A stretch of 64,000 nucleotides of DNA from the NCBI GenBank assembly GCA_002173095.1, contig NHBK01000011.1:1-64000 (forward strand), in the 5' to 3' direction. How positions within the stretch are numbered: position 1 is the stretch's first letter; every line of letters begins with the position of its first letter. This document shows, one piece after another, positions 44,088 through 52,733 of the stretch. The notes under the pieces are model-generated. The model was not told where the DNA came from, did no database searches, and saw only the letters and a program-made list of their open reading frames with translations. Made by a program: the position numbers and the translations under genes. This DNA comes from Hyphomonadaceae bacterium TMED5 (GTDB taxonomy: Bacteria; Pseudomonadota; Alphaproteobacteria; Caulobacterales; Hyphomonadaceae).

Positions 44088-44144
44088 AGCTGGGTGTCCT
44101 TTAACCGATAATCTGACGTTTCAAGTCTAGAATGTATTATGAAA

Positions 44145-44178
44145 TAAAAAGGCCTCCGATTACTGTAACCAGAGGCCT
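44145..44178 (-). terminator. Terminator of the ferredoxin reductase gene
   Basis: On the minus strand AGGCCTC (44178-44172) pairs with GAGGCCT (44156-44150), followed by TTTTTATTT. It lies 29 bases past the fpr stop. Confidence 0.8.
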
Positions 44179-44206
44179 GAAAAATAAGGTATTTATAGTT
44201 GCAGGA

Positions 44207-45019
44207 TCAGCCTGCGAAGGCCTTCTCGATGACGAAGTCTGCAGGCGTTGCATTTGAGCCTTCAACGAGGCCAGCAGCTTCACAAAGGTCTTTTGTGTCC
44301 TGAATCATCTGCATGGACCCGCAAATCATAACGCGATCTGTTTCCGGGTTCAGAGGCGGGACGCCCAGATCCTCAAACAGTTTACCGCTTTTGATCAGGT
44401 CCGTGATGCGGCCCATGCGCGGGAAGTCTTCGCGCGTGACTGAGTTATACAGCCGGAATTTATGCGCGTGCTCATCACAAAGCGGGTCTTCTGACAGACC
44501 AGCGGCCAGTTCTTCGCCATAAGCGAGCTCTGAAATTTCGCGGCAGGTATGAGTCAGAATGACATCGTCAAACTTTTGATAGGTTTCTGGGTCTCGCATC
44601 AGGCTTGCGAATGGTGCAATGCCTGTGCCCGTGGAGAACATGTAAAGACGTTTGGCCGGAGTGAGCGCGTCATGCACCAGCGTGCCGGTCGGCTTTTTGC
44701 CCAGAAGGACTTTGTCACCCGGTTTGATCTGCTGAAGGCGCGAGGTCAGAGGGCCGTCCTGTACCTTGATTGAGAAAAACTCAAGTTCCTCATCCCAGGC
44801 CGGGCTCGCAATGGAGTAGGCGCGCAGGAGCGGCTTGCCGTCTTCTTTCGGGAGGCCGATCATCACGAACTCACCGGAACGGAAGCGGAAGCTAGGTGGG
44901 CGGGCCAGTCTGAATTTGAACAGACGGTCCGTATAATGATGTACGGAAAGCACCGTTTCTTCGGTAGGTGCGTTCGGATTGACCTTTTTAACCGGGCTGG
45001 CTGCTTGCGTCTCGCTCAA
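44207..45019 (-). CDS. fpr: Ferredoxin--NADP reductase
   Basis: The 270-residue flavoprotein has the FAD-binding RAYSIAS, the diphosphate region, GTGIAPFASLMRDPE for NADP binding, and a C-terminal VMICGSMQMIQDTKDLCE segment. It exchanges electrons between NADPH and ferredoxin or flavodoxin. The N-terminal 20 residues are poorly conserved. Since CysI lies in an operon without CysJ 1.2 kb on, ferredoxin reduced by this enzyme is a plausible sulfite-reductase donor (inference). Confidence 0.92.
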   Translation of the reverse strand: MSETQAASPVKKVNPNAPTEETVLSVHHYTDRLFKFRLARPPSFRFRSGEFVMIGLPKEDGKPLLRAYSIASPAWDEELEFFSIKVQDGPLTSRLQQIKPGDKVLLGKKPTGTLVHDALTPAKRLYMFSTGTGIAPFASLMRDPETYQKFDDVILTHTCREISELAYGEELAAGLSEDPLCDEHAHKFRLYNSVTREDFPRMGRITDLIKSGKLFEDLGVPPLNPETDRVMICGSMQMIQDTKDLCEAAGLVEGSNATPADFVIEKAFAG

Positions 45020-45140
45020 CGGCCTGTCCTCTTTCTAGTGTTACGAAGTTCTGTGTGTGTCTTAGTCAGCTTTAGGAGTGGATTTACACAGGCTCAATCA
45101 GGCAACAAGTCGCGCCCGTCTAACAGAGGCGTGAGAATCT

Positions 45141-46073
45141 CTAAACTCCCACGATTTCATCCCTCAATGCCTCAGCTTTGAGCCATTTTATAAAGGTCCG
45201 GGACTCGATCGACTGAGTTCGCCCCTTTGGCCAGACGATGAAATACGCAAAATCGATCAGTGTGGACCCATCGGGGAAGGGCGCAACGAGACGGCCACTT
45301 GCAAGATCAGCCGCTGCGATCGCCTTTTTAGCCAATGCAATGCCACGACCGGATGCCGCTGCTTCAATTACCAGCATGGACTGGTTGAAACGTGGACCGC
45401 GTTTGCCATCCACATTGTCTGCATTGCGCGCGGTCAGCCAGCTGGACCAGTCCGGACAGGATGGGTCGCGTTCACTGCTTTCATCATGAAGTAGTGTGTG
45501 GCGTGCCAGATCTTCCGGACGCTGAATAGCGTCCGGGCCTTCCATGAGGCGCGGGGAGCAAACCGGCAAAACCGTCTCTTCCATCAGTTTTTCTGATTTC
45601 AGGCCCTCATACACGCCCCGGCCATAGCGAATGGCGAGGTCGGTATCTGCTGTCGTGAAGTCGGTGAGCCCCATATCGGCAGAGACCCAGGCTTCGATTT
45701 CCGGATGCTCGGAATGGAAACGGTCGAGCTTGGGCGCAAGCCATTTCGCTGCAAAGCTCGGCGCGCAGGAAATCATGACTTTGCCCTTACGCGCAGGCGC
45801 ACGCATGATGCGGCCAGCCTCGGTAAGTTTGTCAAAGGCATCCCGTACCAATGGAAGGGCGGCCTGTGCTGAATCTGTCAGTAAAACCTGCCGTCCCGTA
45901 CGACGAAATAGCGGGACATTGGTATATTCTTCCATCAGGCGGATCTGCTGGCTGATCGCGCCAGGCGTCACATCCAGCTCATCTGCAGCCTTGGTGAAGG
46001 ACAGATGTCGTGCGGCGGCCTCAAACGCTTTCAGTGCATTCAACGGCGGTAAACGGTCTTTGTTTTCAGGCAT
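45141..46073 (-). CDS. LysR-family regulator, GcvA-like
   Basis: The 310-residue protein has an N-terminal winged helix-turn-helix (LPPLNALKAFEAAARHLSFTKAADELDVTPGAISQQIRLMEE) and an effector-binding domain starting MISCAPSFAAKWLAPKLDRFHSEHPEIE, which matches GcvA-like members. It sits divergent from the sulfite-reduction operon, with 192 bases between starts. Control of that operon or of its own gene is likely by position, but the effector is unknown. Confidence 0.88.
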   Translation of the reverse strand: MPENKDRLPPLNALKAFEAAARHLSFTKAADELDVTPGAISQQIRLMEEYTNVPLFRRTGRQVLLTDSAQAALPLVRDAFDKLTEAGRIMRAPARKGKVMISCAPSFAAKWLAPKLDRFHSEHPEIEAWVSADMGLTDFTTADTDLAIRYGRGVYEGLKSEKLMEETVLPVCSPRLMEGPDAIQRPEDLARHTLLHDESSERDPSCPDWSSWLTARNADNVDGKRGPRFNQSMLVIEAAASGRGIALAKKAIAAADLASGRLVAPFPDGSTLIDFAYFIVWPKGRTQSIESRTFIKWLKAEALRDEIVGV

Positions 46074-46131
46074 GGTATTTCATGCTCCCCCTGCGCAGTT
46101 GAAGAAGAAAGATTTTCCGTCTTCGATGGAC

Positions 46132-46147
46132 ATACATAAAACTGTAT
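46132..46147. promoter_or_regulatory. Palindrome ATACA-N6-TGTAT, LysR-box-like
   Basis: The 16-base repeat lies between the divergent LysR gene and cysG, 59 bases from the LysR start. Its size fits a LysR half-site pair, though the usual T-N11-A spacing is one base shorter. The binding protein is presumed to be the adjacent regulator. Confidence 0.35.
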
Positions 46148-46265
46148 ACACAAAATGTAAGATAAGAATATCTAAAGGGTCGGCTTAGGGTGTCCGCCTT
46201 GTTGCAATTGTGCGAAACGTCATTTTGCAAGCAGATGTGATATAACTCTCCTGCAGGGGTTTAAT

Positions 46266-47666
46266 TTGGAACTTTTCCCGGTCTTCTTCGGCTCACGAAA
46301 GCTGAACGTTGCTGTCTTTGGCGGCGGCGAGACTGCGCGTCGAAAAGTTCGTTTGCTGGCGAAGACCCACGCGCGGATTTTCGTGATTTCTGACGCGTTT
46401 GATCCTGCGCTGGAAGATGAGTTTTCCGGACGTGTTGAGTTTACCGCTTCTGATCAGTCGTCTGTTGCGCTGGACGTTTCCAAATTCGCGATCATTGCCG
46501 AAGATGACAAGGCAAAGCTTCAGGCTTATCTGGCCGAGGTGCGGGCGGCTCGTCTGCCTGTAAATGTCGTCGACCGGCCAGACCTTTGTGATTTCACCGT
46601 GCCGAGCATTCTGGACCGTGGCAGCGTGGTTGCGGGCATTGCGACGGGCGGCGCGGCTCCTGTGCTTGCCCGAAACATTCGTGCGCGTCTGGAAGCCTTA
46701 ATGCCGGAGCGTATGGGTGAGCTTGCAGATTTCGCCCGGTCATTCCGCGGCGCTGTGAAAGCGAAGTTTTCCGAAGAGAAAGACCGCAAAGCCTTTTGGG
46801 AAAAAATGCTGAGCGGCCCGGTCGCAGAAAAAGTCCTGAACGGACACGCAGATGAAGCGCGTGCTGATTTCGAAACCGCGCTGAATACTAGCGACACAGG
46901 CAAGACCGGCGTTGTGCACATTGTCGGCGCCGGCCCAGGCGACCCGGAACTTCTGACACTGAAGGCGCTACGTCTTTTGCAGGAAGCCGACATCGTTTTT
47001 TACGACAATCTGGTGGGCGCGGGCGTTCTGGACCTGATCCGCCGCGATGCGGACCGTGTGTCCGTCGGAAAGTCCAAAGGCTATCATTCTGTACCTCAGG
47101 AAGACATTCACGAGCTTCTGATCACCGCAGCGAAGGCTGGCCGCCGTGTTGTGCGCCTGAAGGGCGGTGACCCGTTCATCTTCGGACGCGGTGGTGAAGA
47201 GCTTCAGGCGCTGCAAGCTGAAGGTATTGAGGCGCATGTTGTGCCCGGCATTTCTTCTGCTCTCGGCTGTGCGGCGAGCGCGGGTCTGCCGCTGACCCAT
47301 CGTGATCATGCACAGTCTGTGACTTTCGTGACCGGCCATGCCCGAAAGGGTGGTGTGCCGGACCTTGACTGGGCCTCTCTGGCCAGTGCCACCCAGACCG
47401 TGGTTGTCTATATGGGCGTCGGTACATCTGAACAGATTTCAGATCATCTGATCACAGCAGGTCGTGCAGGTGACACACCCGTCGCCGTGATCGAAAATGG
47501 TACCCGTGAGAACGAAATTCGCGCCTATGGCCGGCTTCGTGATCTCGGACAAATTATTCAAGACAAAGGCATTAAAGGCCCGGCATTGCTGATCATTGGC
47601 GATGTGGCAGCCTTGCCTGAAGACGCAAAGCTTCAACTTCAAGCTCAGCTGGAGATGCTATCATGA
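46266..47666 (+). CDS. cysG: Siroheme synthase CysG
   Basis: The trifunctional enzyme makes siroheme from uroporphyrinogen III. The 466-residue protein has an N-terminal dehydrogenase/ferrochelatase domain (VAVFGGGETARRKVRLL) and a C-terminal methyltransferase domain (VHIVGAGPGDPELLTLKALRLLQEADIVFYDNLV, RVVRLKGGDPFIFGRGGEE). Start is TTG 46266, preceded by AGGGG. It heads the sulfite-reduction operon and its stop overlaps the next gene (ATGA). Confidence 0.95.
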   Translation: MELFPVFFGSRKLNVAVFGGGETARRKVRLLAKTHARIFVISDAFDPALEDEFSGRVEFTASDQSSVALDVSKFAIIAEDDKAKLQAYLAEVRAARLPVNVVDRPDLCDFTVPSILDRGSVVAGIATGGAAPVLARNIRARLEALMPERMGELADFARSFRGAVKAKFSEEKDRKAFWEKMLSGPVAEKVLNGHADEARADFETALNTSDTGKTGVVHIVGAGPGDPELLTLKALRLLQEADIVFYDNLVGAGVLDLIRRDADRVSVGKSKGYHSVPQEDIHELLITAAKAGRRVVRLKGGDPFIFGRGGEELQALQAEGIEAHVVPGISSALGCAASAGLPLTHRDHAQSVTFVTGHARKGGVPDLDWASLASATQTVVVYMGVGTSEQISDHLITAGRAGDTPVAVIENGTRENEIRAYGRLRDLGQIIQDKGIKGPALLIIGDVAALPEDAKLQLQAQLEMLS

Positions 47667-47992
47667 GTTCAGTTCGTCCTAAGCTTGGCCCAGACGTGCC
47701 AAAAGTCATTACTGCCTGGGACGTTGCGACGGGCGCTACCGTCTATCGCACTCAGTCTGGCGACTGGTCTCAGGACCTTTCAGACGCTGAAACCGTAACG
47801 GGTGAGGCCGCTGATAAGGCGTTGAGCGCGGCCGTGACTGATGAGACCCGCATTCTGGATCCATATGTGATGGAAGTCAGCGATGAGGGCGGCGTTGCTG
47901 GTCGCGAAACACTGCGCGAGACAATCCGCGCAACTGGTCCGACAACGCATCCTGATTTTCACAAGGCCGAACGGGGCGTGATCAATGCCTAA
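47663..47992 (+). CDS. DUF2849 protein
   Basis: The 109-residue protein starts ATG 47663 inside the cysG stop. It matches DUF2849, a small family usually found with siroheme synthase and sulfite reductase genes in alphaproteobacteria, with features PKVITAWDVATGATVYRTQSGDWSQDLSDAE. Function is not known. It overlaps the GST gene by eight bases. Confidence 0.88.
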   Translation: MSSVRPKLGPDVPKVITAWDVATGATVYRTQSGDWSQDLSDAETVTGEAADKALSAAVTDETRILDPYVMEVSDEGGVAGRETLRETIRATGPTTHPDFHKAERGVINA

Positions 47993-48626
47993 CCGCGAAA
48001 TCACACGCCTGACCCTGTACGGCGACTCCATTTCCGGCAATTGCATGAAGCCGAAATGGACCGCAGACCGCCTCGGCATTGCGTATGATTGGGTGGAAGT
48101 CGATATTCTCGCGGGCGGAACGCAGTCCGGCGAGTTTCTGTCGCTAAACCCTGTTGGTCAGGTGCCGCTGGCACGCTGGCCGGATGGCCGCGTTCTGCCG
48201 CAATCGAACGCGATTATGCTGTATCTCGCGGAAAGCGAAAATAGCGACCTCATCCCTGGGGATGCTTTCCAGAAGGCGCAAATGATGAGCTGGTTGTTCT
48301 GGGAACAATACAGCCATGAAACAGCGATCGCTGTGCGCCGCTTCCAGAAGCATTATCTCAAAAAGTCAGACGATGAGATTGATCCGGCGCTCATGGCGAA
48401 AGGTCGCCGTGCCCTCGGCGTGATGGAACTTCAGCTCACATATACCGACTGGATGGTTGGAAATGACATGACGCTCGCAGACATTGCGCTGCTGGCCTAT
48501 ACCCGCCTTGCCCATGAAGGTGGGTTTGATCTCAGCGAATTCCCGGCGGTTGAACGTTGGGTGAGTCGAGCTGAAGCAGAACTCGGCATTCCGCATGCCA
48601 TGCCGAAAGAAGGGGCTGCGCTATGA
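47985..48626 (+). CDS. Glutathione S-transferase family protein
   Basis: The 213-residue protein has a thioredoxin-like N-terminal domain (TLYGDSISGNCMKPKWTADRLGIAYDWVEVDI, NPVGQVPLARW, LPQSNAIMLYLAE) and a helical C-terminal domain with MVGNDMTLADIALLAYTR. The catalytic residue is likely Ser near the N-terminus. A GST inside a cysteine operon, overlapping both neighbours, may protect sulfur intermediates or make a conjugate; that is inference. Confidence 0.9.
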   Translation: MPNREITRLTLYGDSISGNCMKPKWTADRLGIAYDWVEVDILAGGTQSGEFLSLNPVGQVPLARWPDGRVLPQSNAIMLYLAESENSDLIPGDAFQKAQMMSWLFWEQYSHETAIAVRRFQKHYLKKSDDEIDPALMAKGRRALGVMELQLTYTDWMVGNDMTLADIALLAYTRLAHEGGFDLSEFPAVERWVSRAEAELGIPHAMPKEGAAL

Positions 48627-48979
48627 GCAATGTCGAGAACTCCATCAATTACATCGAATTTCCGATGACCGACCCAGAGCCGATTATCGTGTTCTATGAA
48701 ACGGTCTTCGGATGGGAGTTTCAGCGCTGGGGTGAGGATTATCTCAGCTTTAGCGGCGCGGAAGTCGAAGGCGGATTTAACCGCCAGACTGAGGTGAATG
48801 AGGGTCGGAATGGCGTTCTGGTCATTCTCTATGCCAATGACCTCGAAAAGAAACTTGAACAGATCAAAGCCGCAGGCGGCAAAATCGTGGAAGACATTTA
48901 TGCCTTCCCGGGCGGCCGACGGTTTCACTTCGCAGATCCATCAGGCAACGAACTCGCTGTCTGGTCGGAAAAAGGATAA
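48623..48979 (+). CDS. VOC-superfamily protein in the cys operon
   Basis: The 118-residue protein has a single VOC unit pair: NYIEFPMTDPEPIIVFYETVFGWEFQRWG and a C-terminal HFADPSGNELAVWSEK, close to the lyase/dioxygenase-like VOC proteins. Potential metal ligands include His and Glu in HFADPSGNE. It overlaps the GST gene by four bases (ATGA) and precedes cysI by three bases. Specificity is unknown. Confidence 0.85.
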   Translation: MSNVENSINYIEFPMTDPEPIIVFYETVFGWEFQRWGEDYLSFSGAEVEGGFNRQTEVNEGRNGVLVILYANDLEKKLEQIKAAGGKIVEDIYAFPGGRRFHFADPSGNELAVWSEKG

Positions 48980-48982
48980 TCC

Positions 48983-50644
48983 ATGTATCGCTATGACGAA
49001 TTCGACGCCGCGATCGTAAAGGAACGCGCAGAGCAGTTCCGCGGTCAGGTCGAACGACGCCTGAAGGGCGAAATTACTGAAGACCAGTTTAAGCCGCTGC
49101 GCCTGATGAATGGCGTTTATCTGCAGCTGCACGCTTACATGCTGCGGATTGCCATTCCTTACGGCACACTGCGCGCGGATCAGATGCGCACTTTTGCGCA
49201 CATCGCCCGCAAGTATGACAAAGGCTATGGCCACTGGACGACACGTCAGAACATTCAGTTCAACTGGGTGGCGCTGAAAGACATTCCGGACGTTCTGGAC
49301 GAGCTGGCTGGCGTGGAAATGCATGCGATCCAGACCTCAGGTAACTGTATTCGGAATACGACGTCCGACCAGTTCGCTGGTGCGACGGCTGAAGAGATTG
49401 CCGACCCGCGTCCATGGTGTGAGATCATCCGTCAATGGTCGACCTTCCACCCGGAATTCTCTTTCCTGCCGCGTAAGTTCAAGATCGCTGTAACAGCGGC
49501 GGAGCATGACCGCGCTGCGATCCGTGTGCATGACATCGGCCTGCACATGCGTAAGAACGCTGAAGGTGAGACCGGCTTTGAAGTGATTGTTGGTGGTGGC
49601 CAGGGCCGCACGCCGCATGTTGGCGTCACCATTCGTGACTTTGTCGGCGAAGATCAGCTGCTCGATTATCTGGAAGCGGTGATGCGGGTTTATAACCGCT
49701 TTGGTCGCCGCGATAACAAGTATAAGGCGCGCATCAAAATCCTGGTCAATGAGACCGGTGCGGACGAATTTGCAAAGCTCGTCGAAGCTGAGTTTGAAGC
49801 TCAGAAAGATGCTGAGAAGATTGTTCTGCCGCAGGCAGAGATCGACCGGATCAGCGCTTACTTCGCTGCACCAGACTTTGAAACCCTGCCTGAGGCATCT
49901 TCTGCTTTTGAAGAGGCCAAAGCCAAGGATGCTGCATTTGCGCGTTGGGCGCGTGTGAACACACGGGCGCACAAACAGGCCGGATACAGCATTGTCACTA
50001 TTAGCTGTAAGCCAATCGGAGCGCCTCCGGGCGATGTGTCCCACAAGCAGATGGAAGTGACAGCCGACCTCGCTGAAAAGTTCAGCTTTGAGGAAATCCG
50101 CATCACGCATGAGCAGAATATGGTTCTGCCACATGTGAAGCTGGATGACCTGTATGAGGTGTATCAGACGCTTGAGGCTGCAGGTCTGGCGACGGCGAAC
50201 TATGAGCTGATTTCAGACATTATCTGCTGTCCGGGCCTCGACTATTGTAACCTCGCAAATGCGCGCTCTATCCCTGTTGCTCAGGAGCTGCAGAACACAT
50301 TCGCAGACATTGAGCGCCAGGATGATATTGGTGAGCTGAAGATCAAAATCTCTGGCTGTATCAATGCGTGTGGTCACCACCATGTCGGCCATATCGGCAT
50401 TCTGGGCGTCGACCGTAAAGGCGAGGAATTCTACCAGATCACATTTGGTGGCCGGTCTGATGAGAAAGCTGCGATTGGCCAGATTGCTGGTCCGGGGCTT
50501 CGCGCGGAAGACGTACCGCCAGCGCTGGAACGCGTAATCGAAAAATACCGGGAAGTCCGGTCTGAACCGTCCGAACGCTTTATCGATGCGCTCGAACGTC
50601 TGGGACATGACCCGTTCAAGGAGGCTCTCTATGCCGCTGATTAA
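48983..50644 (+). CDS. cysI: Sulfite reductase hemoprotein (or nitrite/sulfite reductase)
   Basis: The 553-residue protein has the siroheme/[4Fe-4S] signature: Cys415, Cys416 and Cys421 (CCPGLDYC) and Cys459 and Cys463 (GCINACG). These hold the cluster-siroheme pair that reduces sulfite to sulfide. The N-terminal ferredoxin-like half-domain (LRLMNGVYLQLHAYMLRIAIPYG) is also present. Position after cysG supports the assimilatory sulfite role rather than nitrite. No cysJ flavoprotein is adjacent, so ferredoxin is the likely donor. Confidence 0.93.
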   Translation: MYRYDEFDAAIVKERAEQFRGQVERRLKGEITEDQFKPLRLMNGVYLQLHAYMLRIAIPYGTLRADQMRTFAHIARKYDKGYGHWTTRQNIQFNWVALKDIPDVLDELAGVEMHAIQTSGNCIRNTTSDQFAGATAEEIADPRPWCEIIRQWSTFHPEFSFLPRKFKIAVTAAEHDRAAIRVHDIGLHMRKNAEGETGFEVIVGGGQGRTPHVGVTIRDFVGEDQLLDYLEAVMRVYNRFGRRDNKYKARIKILVNETGADEFAKLVEAEFEAQKDAEKIVLPQAEIDRISAYFAAPDFETLPEASSAFEEAKAKDAAFARWARVNTRAHKQAGYSIVTISCKPIGAPPGDVSHKQMEVTADLAEKFSFEEIRITHEQNMVLPHVKLDDLYEVYQTLEAAGLATANYELISDIICCPGLDYCNLANARSIPVAQELQNTFADIERQDDIGELKIKISGCINACGHHHVGHIGILGVDRKGEEFYQITFGGRSDEKAAIGQIAGPGLRAEDVPPALERVIEKYREVRSEPSERFIDALERLGHDPFKEALYAAD

Positions 50645-51074
50645 GAAGGGCGAAATCGTCGCCGCGCCGCAGGGCGAAGTGAATACGCTCGACTCCTTTC
50701 TGGAGATCGCAGCGGCGGATCCGAAAGATGCCATCATGGTGCGTCTGATGCCGGATGATGATCCGCTGAAGCTGGAGCCTTATCTGGATCAGCTGGAAGT
50801 GGTTGAAATCAGCTTCCCGCGCTATGCAGATGGCCGTGGTTATAGTCAGGCACAGCTTCTGCGTCGTCGTCTGGGCTTTAAGGGCGAAATTCGTGCGGTT
50901 GGCGATGTGTTGCGCGACCAGCTTCTTTTCATGCTTCGCTCTGGTTTTGACGCGTTTGAAATTGAGAAGTCCGATGCGGCAGAAGCGTTTGCTGCGGCAA
51001 GTCAGGAATACTCACAGTTCTATCAGCCTGCGGCTGATGGTGAGGTTGGCGTATTTGCGCGTCGCCATAGCTGA
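50631..51074 (+). CDS. DUF934 protein of the sulfite-reduction operon
   Basis: The 147-residue protein starts at ATG 50631 with AAGGAGG before it, and overlaps the last 14 bases of cysI. The sequence (IMVRLMPDDDPLKLEPYLDQLEVVEISFPRYADGRGYSQAQLLRRRLGFKGEIRAVGDVLRDQLLFMLRSGFDAFEI) is the DUF934 family, always beside sulfite reductase or siroheme genes. Its function is unsettled; a role in electron transfer or assembly has been suggested from context only. Confidence 0.92.
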   Translation: MPLIKKGEIVAAPQGEVNTLDSFLEIAAADPKDAIMVRLMPDDDPLKLEPYLDQLEVVEISFPRYADGRGYSQAQLLRRRLGFKGEIRAVGDVLRDQLLFMLRSGFDAFEIEKSDAAEAFAAASQEYSQFYQPAADGEVGVFARRHS

Positions 51075-51097
51075 TCATTGAAACCATTCTGTTTTTC

Positions 51098-51132
51098 AAA
51101 AGGGCGCTCCGGTCACGGAAGCGCCCTTTTTT
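51098..51132 (+). terminator. Terminator of the cys operon
   Basis: AAAAGGGCGCT (51098-51108) pairs with AGCGCCCTTTT (51120-51130), with a smaller inner CCG/CGG pairing and a T run. It lies 24 bases after the DUF934 stop. Confidence 0.9.
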
Positions 51133-51158
51133 GTGATGTAAAGTCAGGTCTCAATTGC

Positions 51159-51173
51159 GTGAGTGAAGCTCAC
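51159..51173. promoter_or_regulatory. Palindrome GTGAG-N5-CTCAC before the barrel gene
   Basis: A 5-bp inverted repeat is located 110 bases before the OMP gene. It resembles the GTGAG-N6-CTCAC operator-like repeat at the Mla promoter, except for one base of spacing. A shared regulator is possible but unproven. Confidence 0.3.
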
Positions 51174-51283
51174 GAAATGCTCAAAAATAACAAGTAAAAA
51201 CAGACAGATACGTGTTTTGTAAGTGATTGTTTTTTCTGTCTTTCTGGTTTTGCGCCGAGGCGCTGAAACTAAGGGAAAGACAG

Positions 51284-51958
51284 ATGAGACAGACATATAT
51301 CAAAACCATCTTGCTTGGGGCTTCCGTTCTGGCAATCGCGGGTACGGCGCAGGCAGATACAGGTTTTTTCGTAAGCGGTGGTCTGAATTCCACCACGCTT
51401 GAACAATCCACTAGCCGCAATACAGGAACCAATGAACCGAATACTGGTCCTGCGGGCGGTGCGAGCGCAACAGTGACGGATCAGGACACTGGCGTCAGCG
51501 TGTTCGTATCCGGCGGATATGAATATGATCTCGGCAATAATTTCTATGTGTCGGGTGAGCTGTTTTATGCAGATGAAGCCGCTGAAACCCAGACCCTCAA
51601 CAATGTGAAGGTCACGGATATTGAACTCACTTCATCTTATGGTCTGGATGTGAAGTTCGGCCATCAGGTGACAGACCAGTTCGCCGTTTACGGCCTTATC
51701 GGTGTGTCTCAATTCGAGTTTGATGGTCTTGCATCCTACACATTCGCAGATCCGACAGATGACCTCTCCGATGAGGAGGCAGCATTTGTCTATGGCGGAG
51801 GTGTGGAAATTGATTTCGATGATCGCTGGTCCACATTCGCGGAAGTGCGCCTTGTAAATGATCTGGAATTCGACACGCCAGTCGATCGCGGCGGCATTCA
51901 GGCTCAGGATGAGCTGGAGCTCACCATTATTCGTACGGGTCTGAAATATCGTTTCTGA
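51284..51958 (+). CDS. Outer-membrane beta-barrel protein, porin-like
   Basis: The 224-residue protein starts ATG 51284 with AGGGAAAG upstream. A 24-residue signal peptide (MRQTYIKTILLGASVLAIAG...AQA) is predicted. Alternating hydrophobic residues give about eight beta strands, and the final residue is Phe (LKYRF), the assembly signal for the BAM complex. It resembles Omp25/OmpW-like small barrels that are often surface exposed in alphaproteobacteria. No precise function is assigned. Confidence 0.85.
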   Translation: MRQTYIKTILLGASVLAIAGTAQADTGFFVSGGLNSTTLEQSTSRNTGTNEPNTGPAGGASATVTDQDTGVSVFVSGGYEYDLGNNFYVSGELFYADEAAETQTLNNVKVTDIELTSSYGLDVKFGHQVTDQFAVYGLIGVSQFEFDGLASYTFADPTDDLSDEEAAFVYGGGVEIDFDDRWSTFAEVRLVNDLEFDTPVDRGGIQAQDELELTIIRTGLKYRF

Positions 51959-52048
51959 TCAAGGGATCAGTCTGCAGCTTGCCTCTGTCTTCTCTGCCAT
52001 GAGCTGATATACTCAGCTTAAGAGGTAGTGACGACAGGGGTATGCGGC

Positions 52049-52723
52049 ATGATCTGGTGGATTGTACCAGTTGCTGTTGGATTTTTTGGTCTCGTTGTGA
52101 CGTTGACCGGGCTTTCCCGCATTGGCAAACGCAAAATGAGTTCCGGAACGGCTCGCGTGCTGGGTGGGGGCATTGTGCTTTCAGCCGCGGGACTTCTGGC
52201 GATGATGGGGATGAATCTTCAGACCTATTCGCGCCTGACACTGGAGCGAACGGTCGCCATTGTTGATCTGCAGCGGATTGAGCCGCAGCATTTTTCCGCT
52301 CAGGTTAAACTCGCGCAAGACGATATGCCGGTGACTTATGATGTGCGCGGCGATGAAATTTCACTCCAGGCCCGCGTCATCAAATGGTCCTCCTGGCGCA
52401 ATGTCATCGGGTATGACTCGATCTACCGACTCGACCGTTTGTCCGGCCAGTACGCTTCGGTGGAGGAAGAGCTGGAAGCGCCCCGTACCGTCTATTCCAT
52501 GCATTCAGACCCGGGCGTGGACGTGTTCGACATGATCCGTAGGCGCGGTGGCTGGCTGAATGCTGTTGATGCGTATTACGGCTCTGGCACCTATGTCCCC
52601 ATGGTGGATGGTGCGAGCTATGAGATCATCATGACCCAGAATGGCCTGATCACGCGTGCGCTGAATGAACCGGCAAGCCGCGGACTTCGCGACTGGGCAA
52701 GGCCGGAAGGTCAGTCCTTATAA
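52049..52723 (+). CDS. Unknown membrane protein, 224 residues
   Basis: From ATG 52049, with AGGGG upstream, the product has two N-terminal membrane helices and a soluble, mostly beta C-terminal domain (ERTVAIVDLQRIEPQHFSAQVKLAQDDMPVTYDVRGDEISLQARVIKW). I do not recognise the family. It begins a five-gene unit that includes a methyltransferase and a HODM-like protein; the methyltransferase starts 10 bases after its stop. Confidence 0.7.
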   Translation: MIWWIVPVAVGFFGLVVTLTGLSRIGKRKMSSGTARVLGGGIVLSAAGLLAMMGMNLQTYSRLTLERTVAIVDLQRIEPQHFSAQVKLAQDDMPVTYDVRGDEISLQARVIKWSSWRNVIGYDSIYRLDRLSGQYASVEEELEAPRTVYSMHSDPGVDVFDMIRRRGGWLNAVDAYYGSGTYVPMVDGASYEIIMTQNGLITRALNEPASRGLRDWARPEGQSL

Positions 52724-52733
52724 GGCGTCGAAT

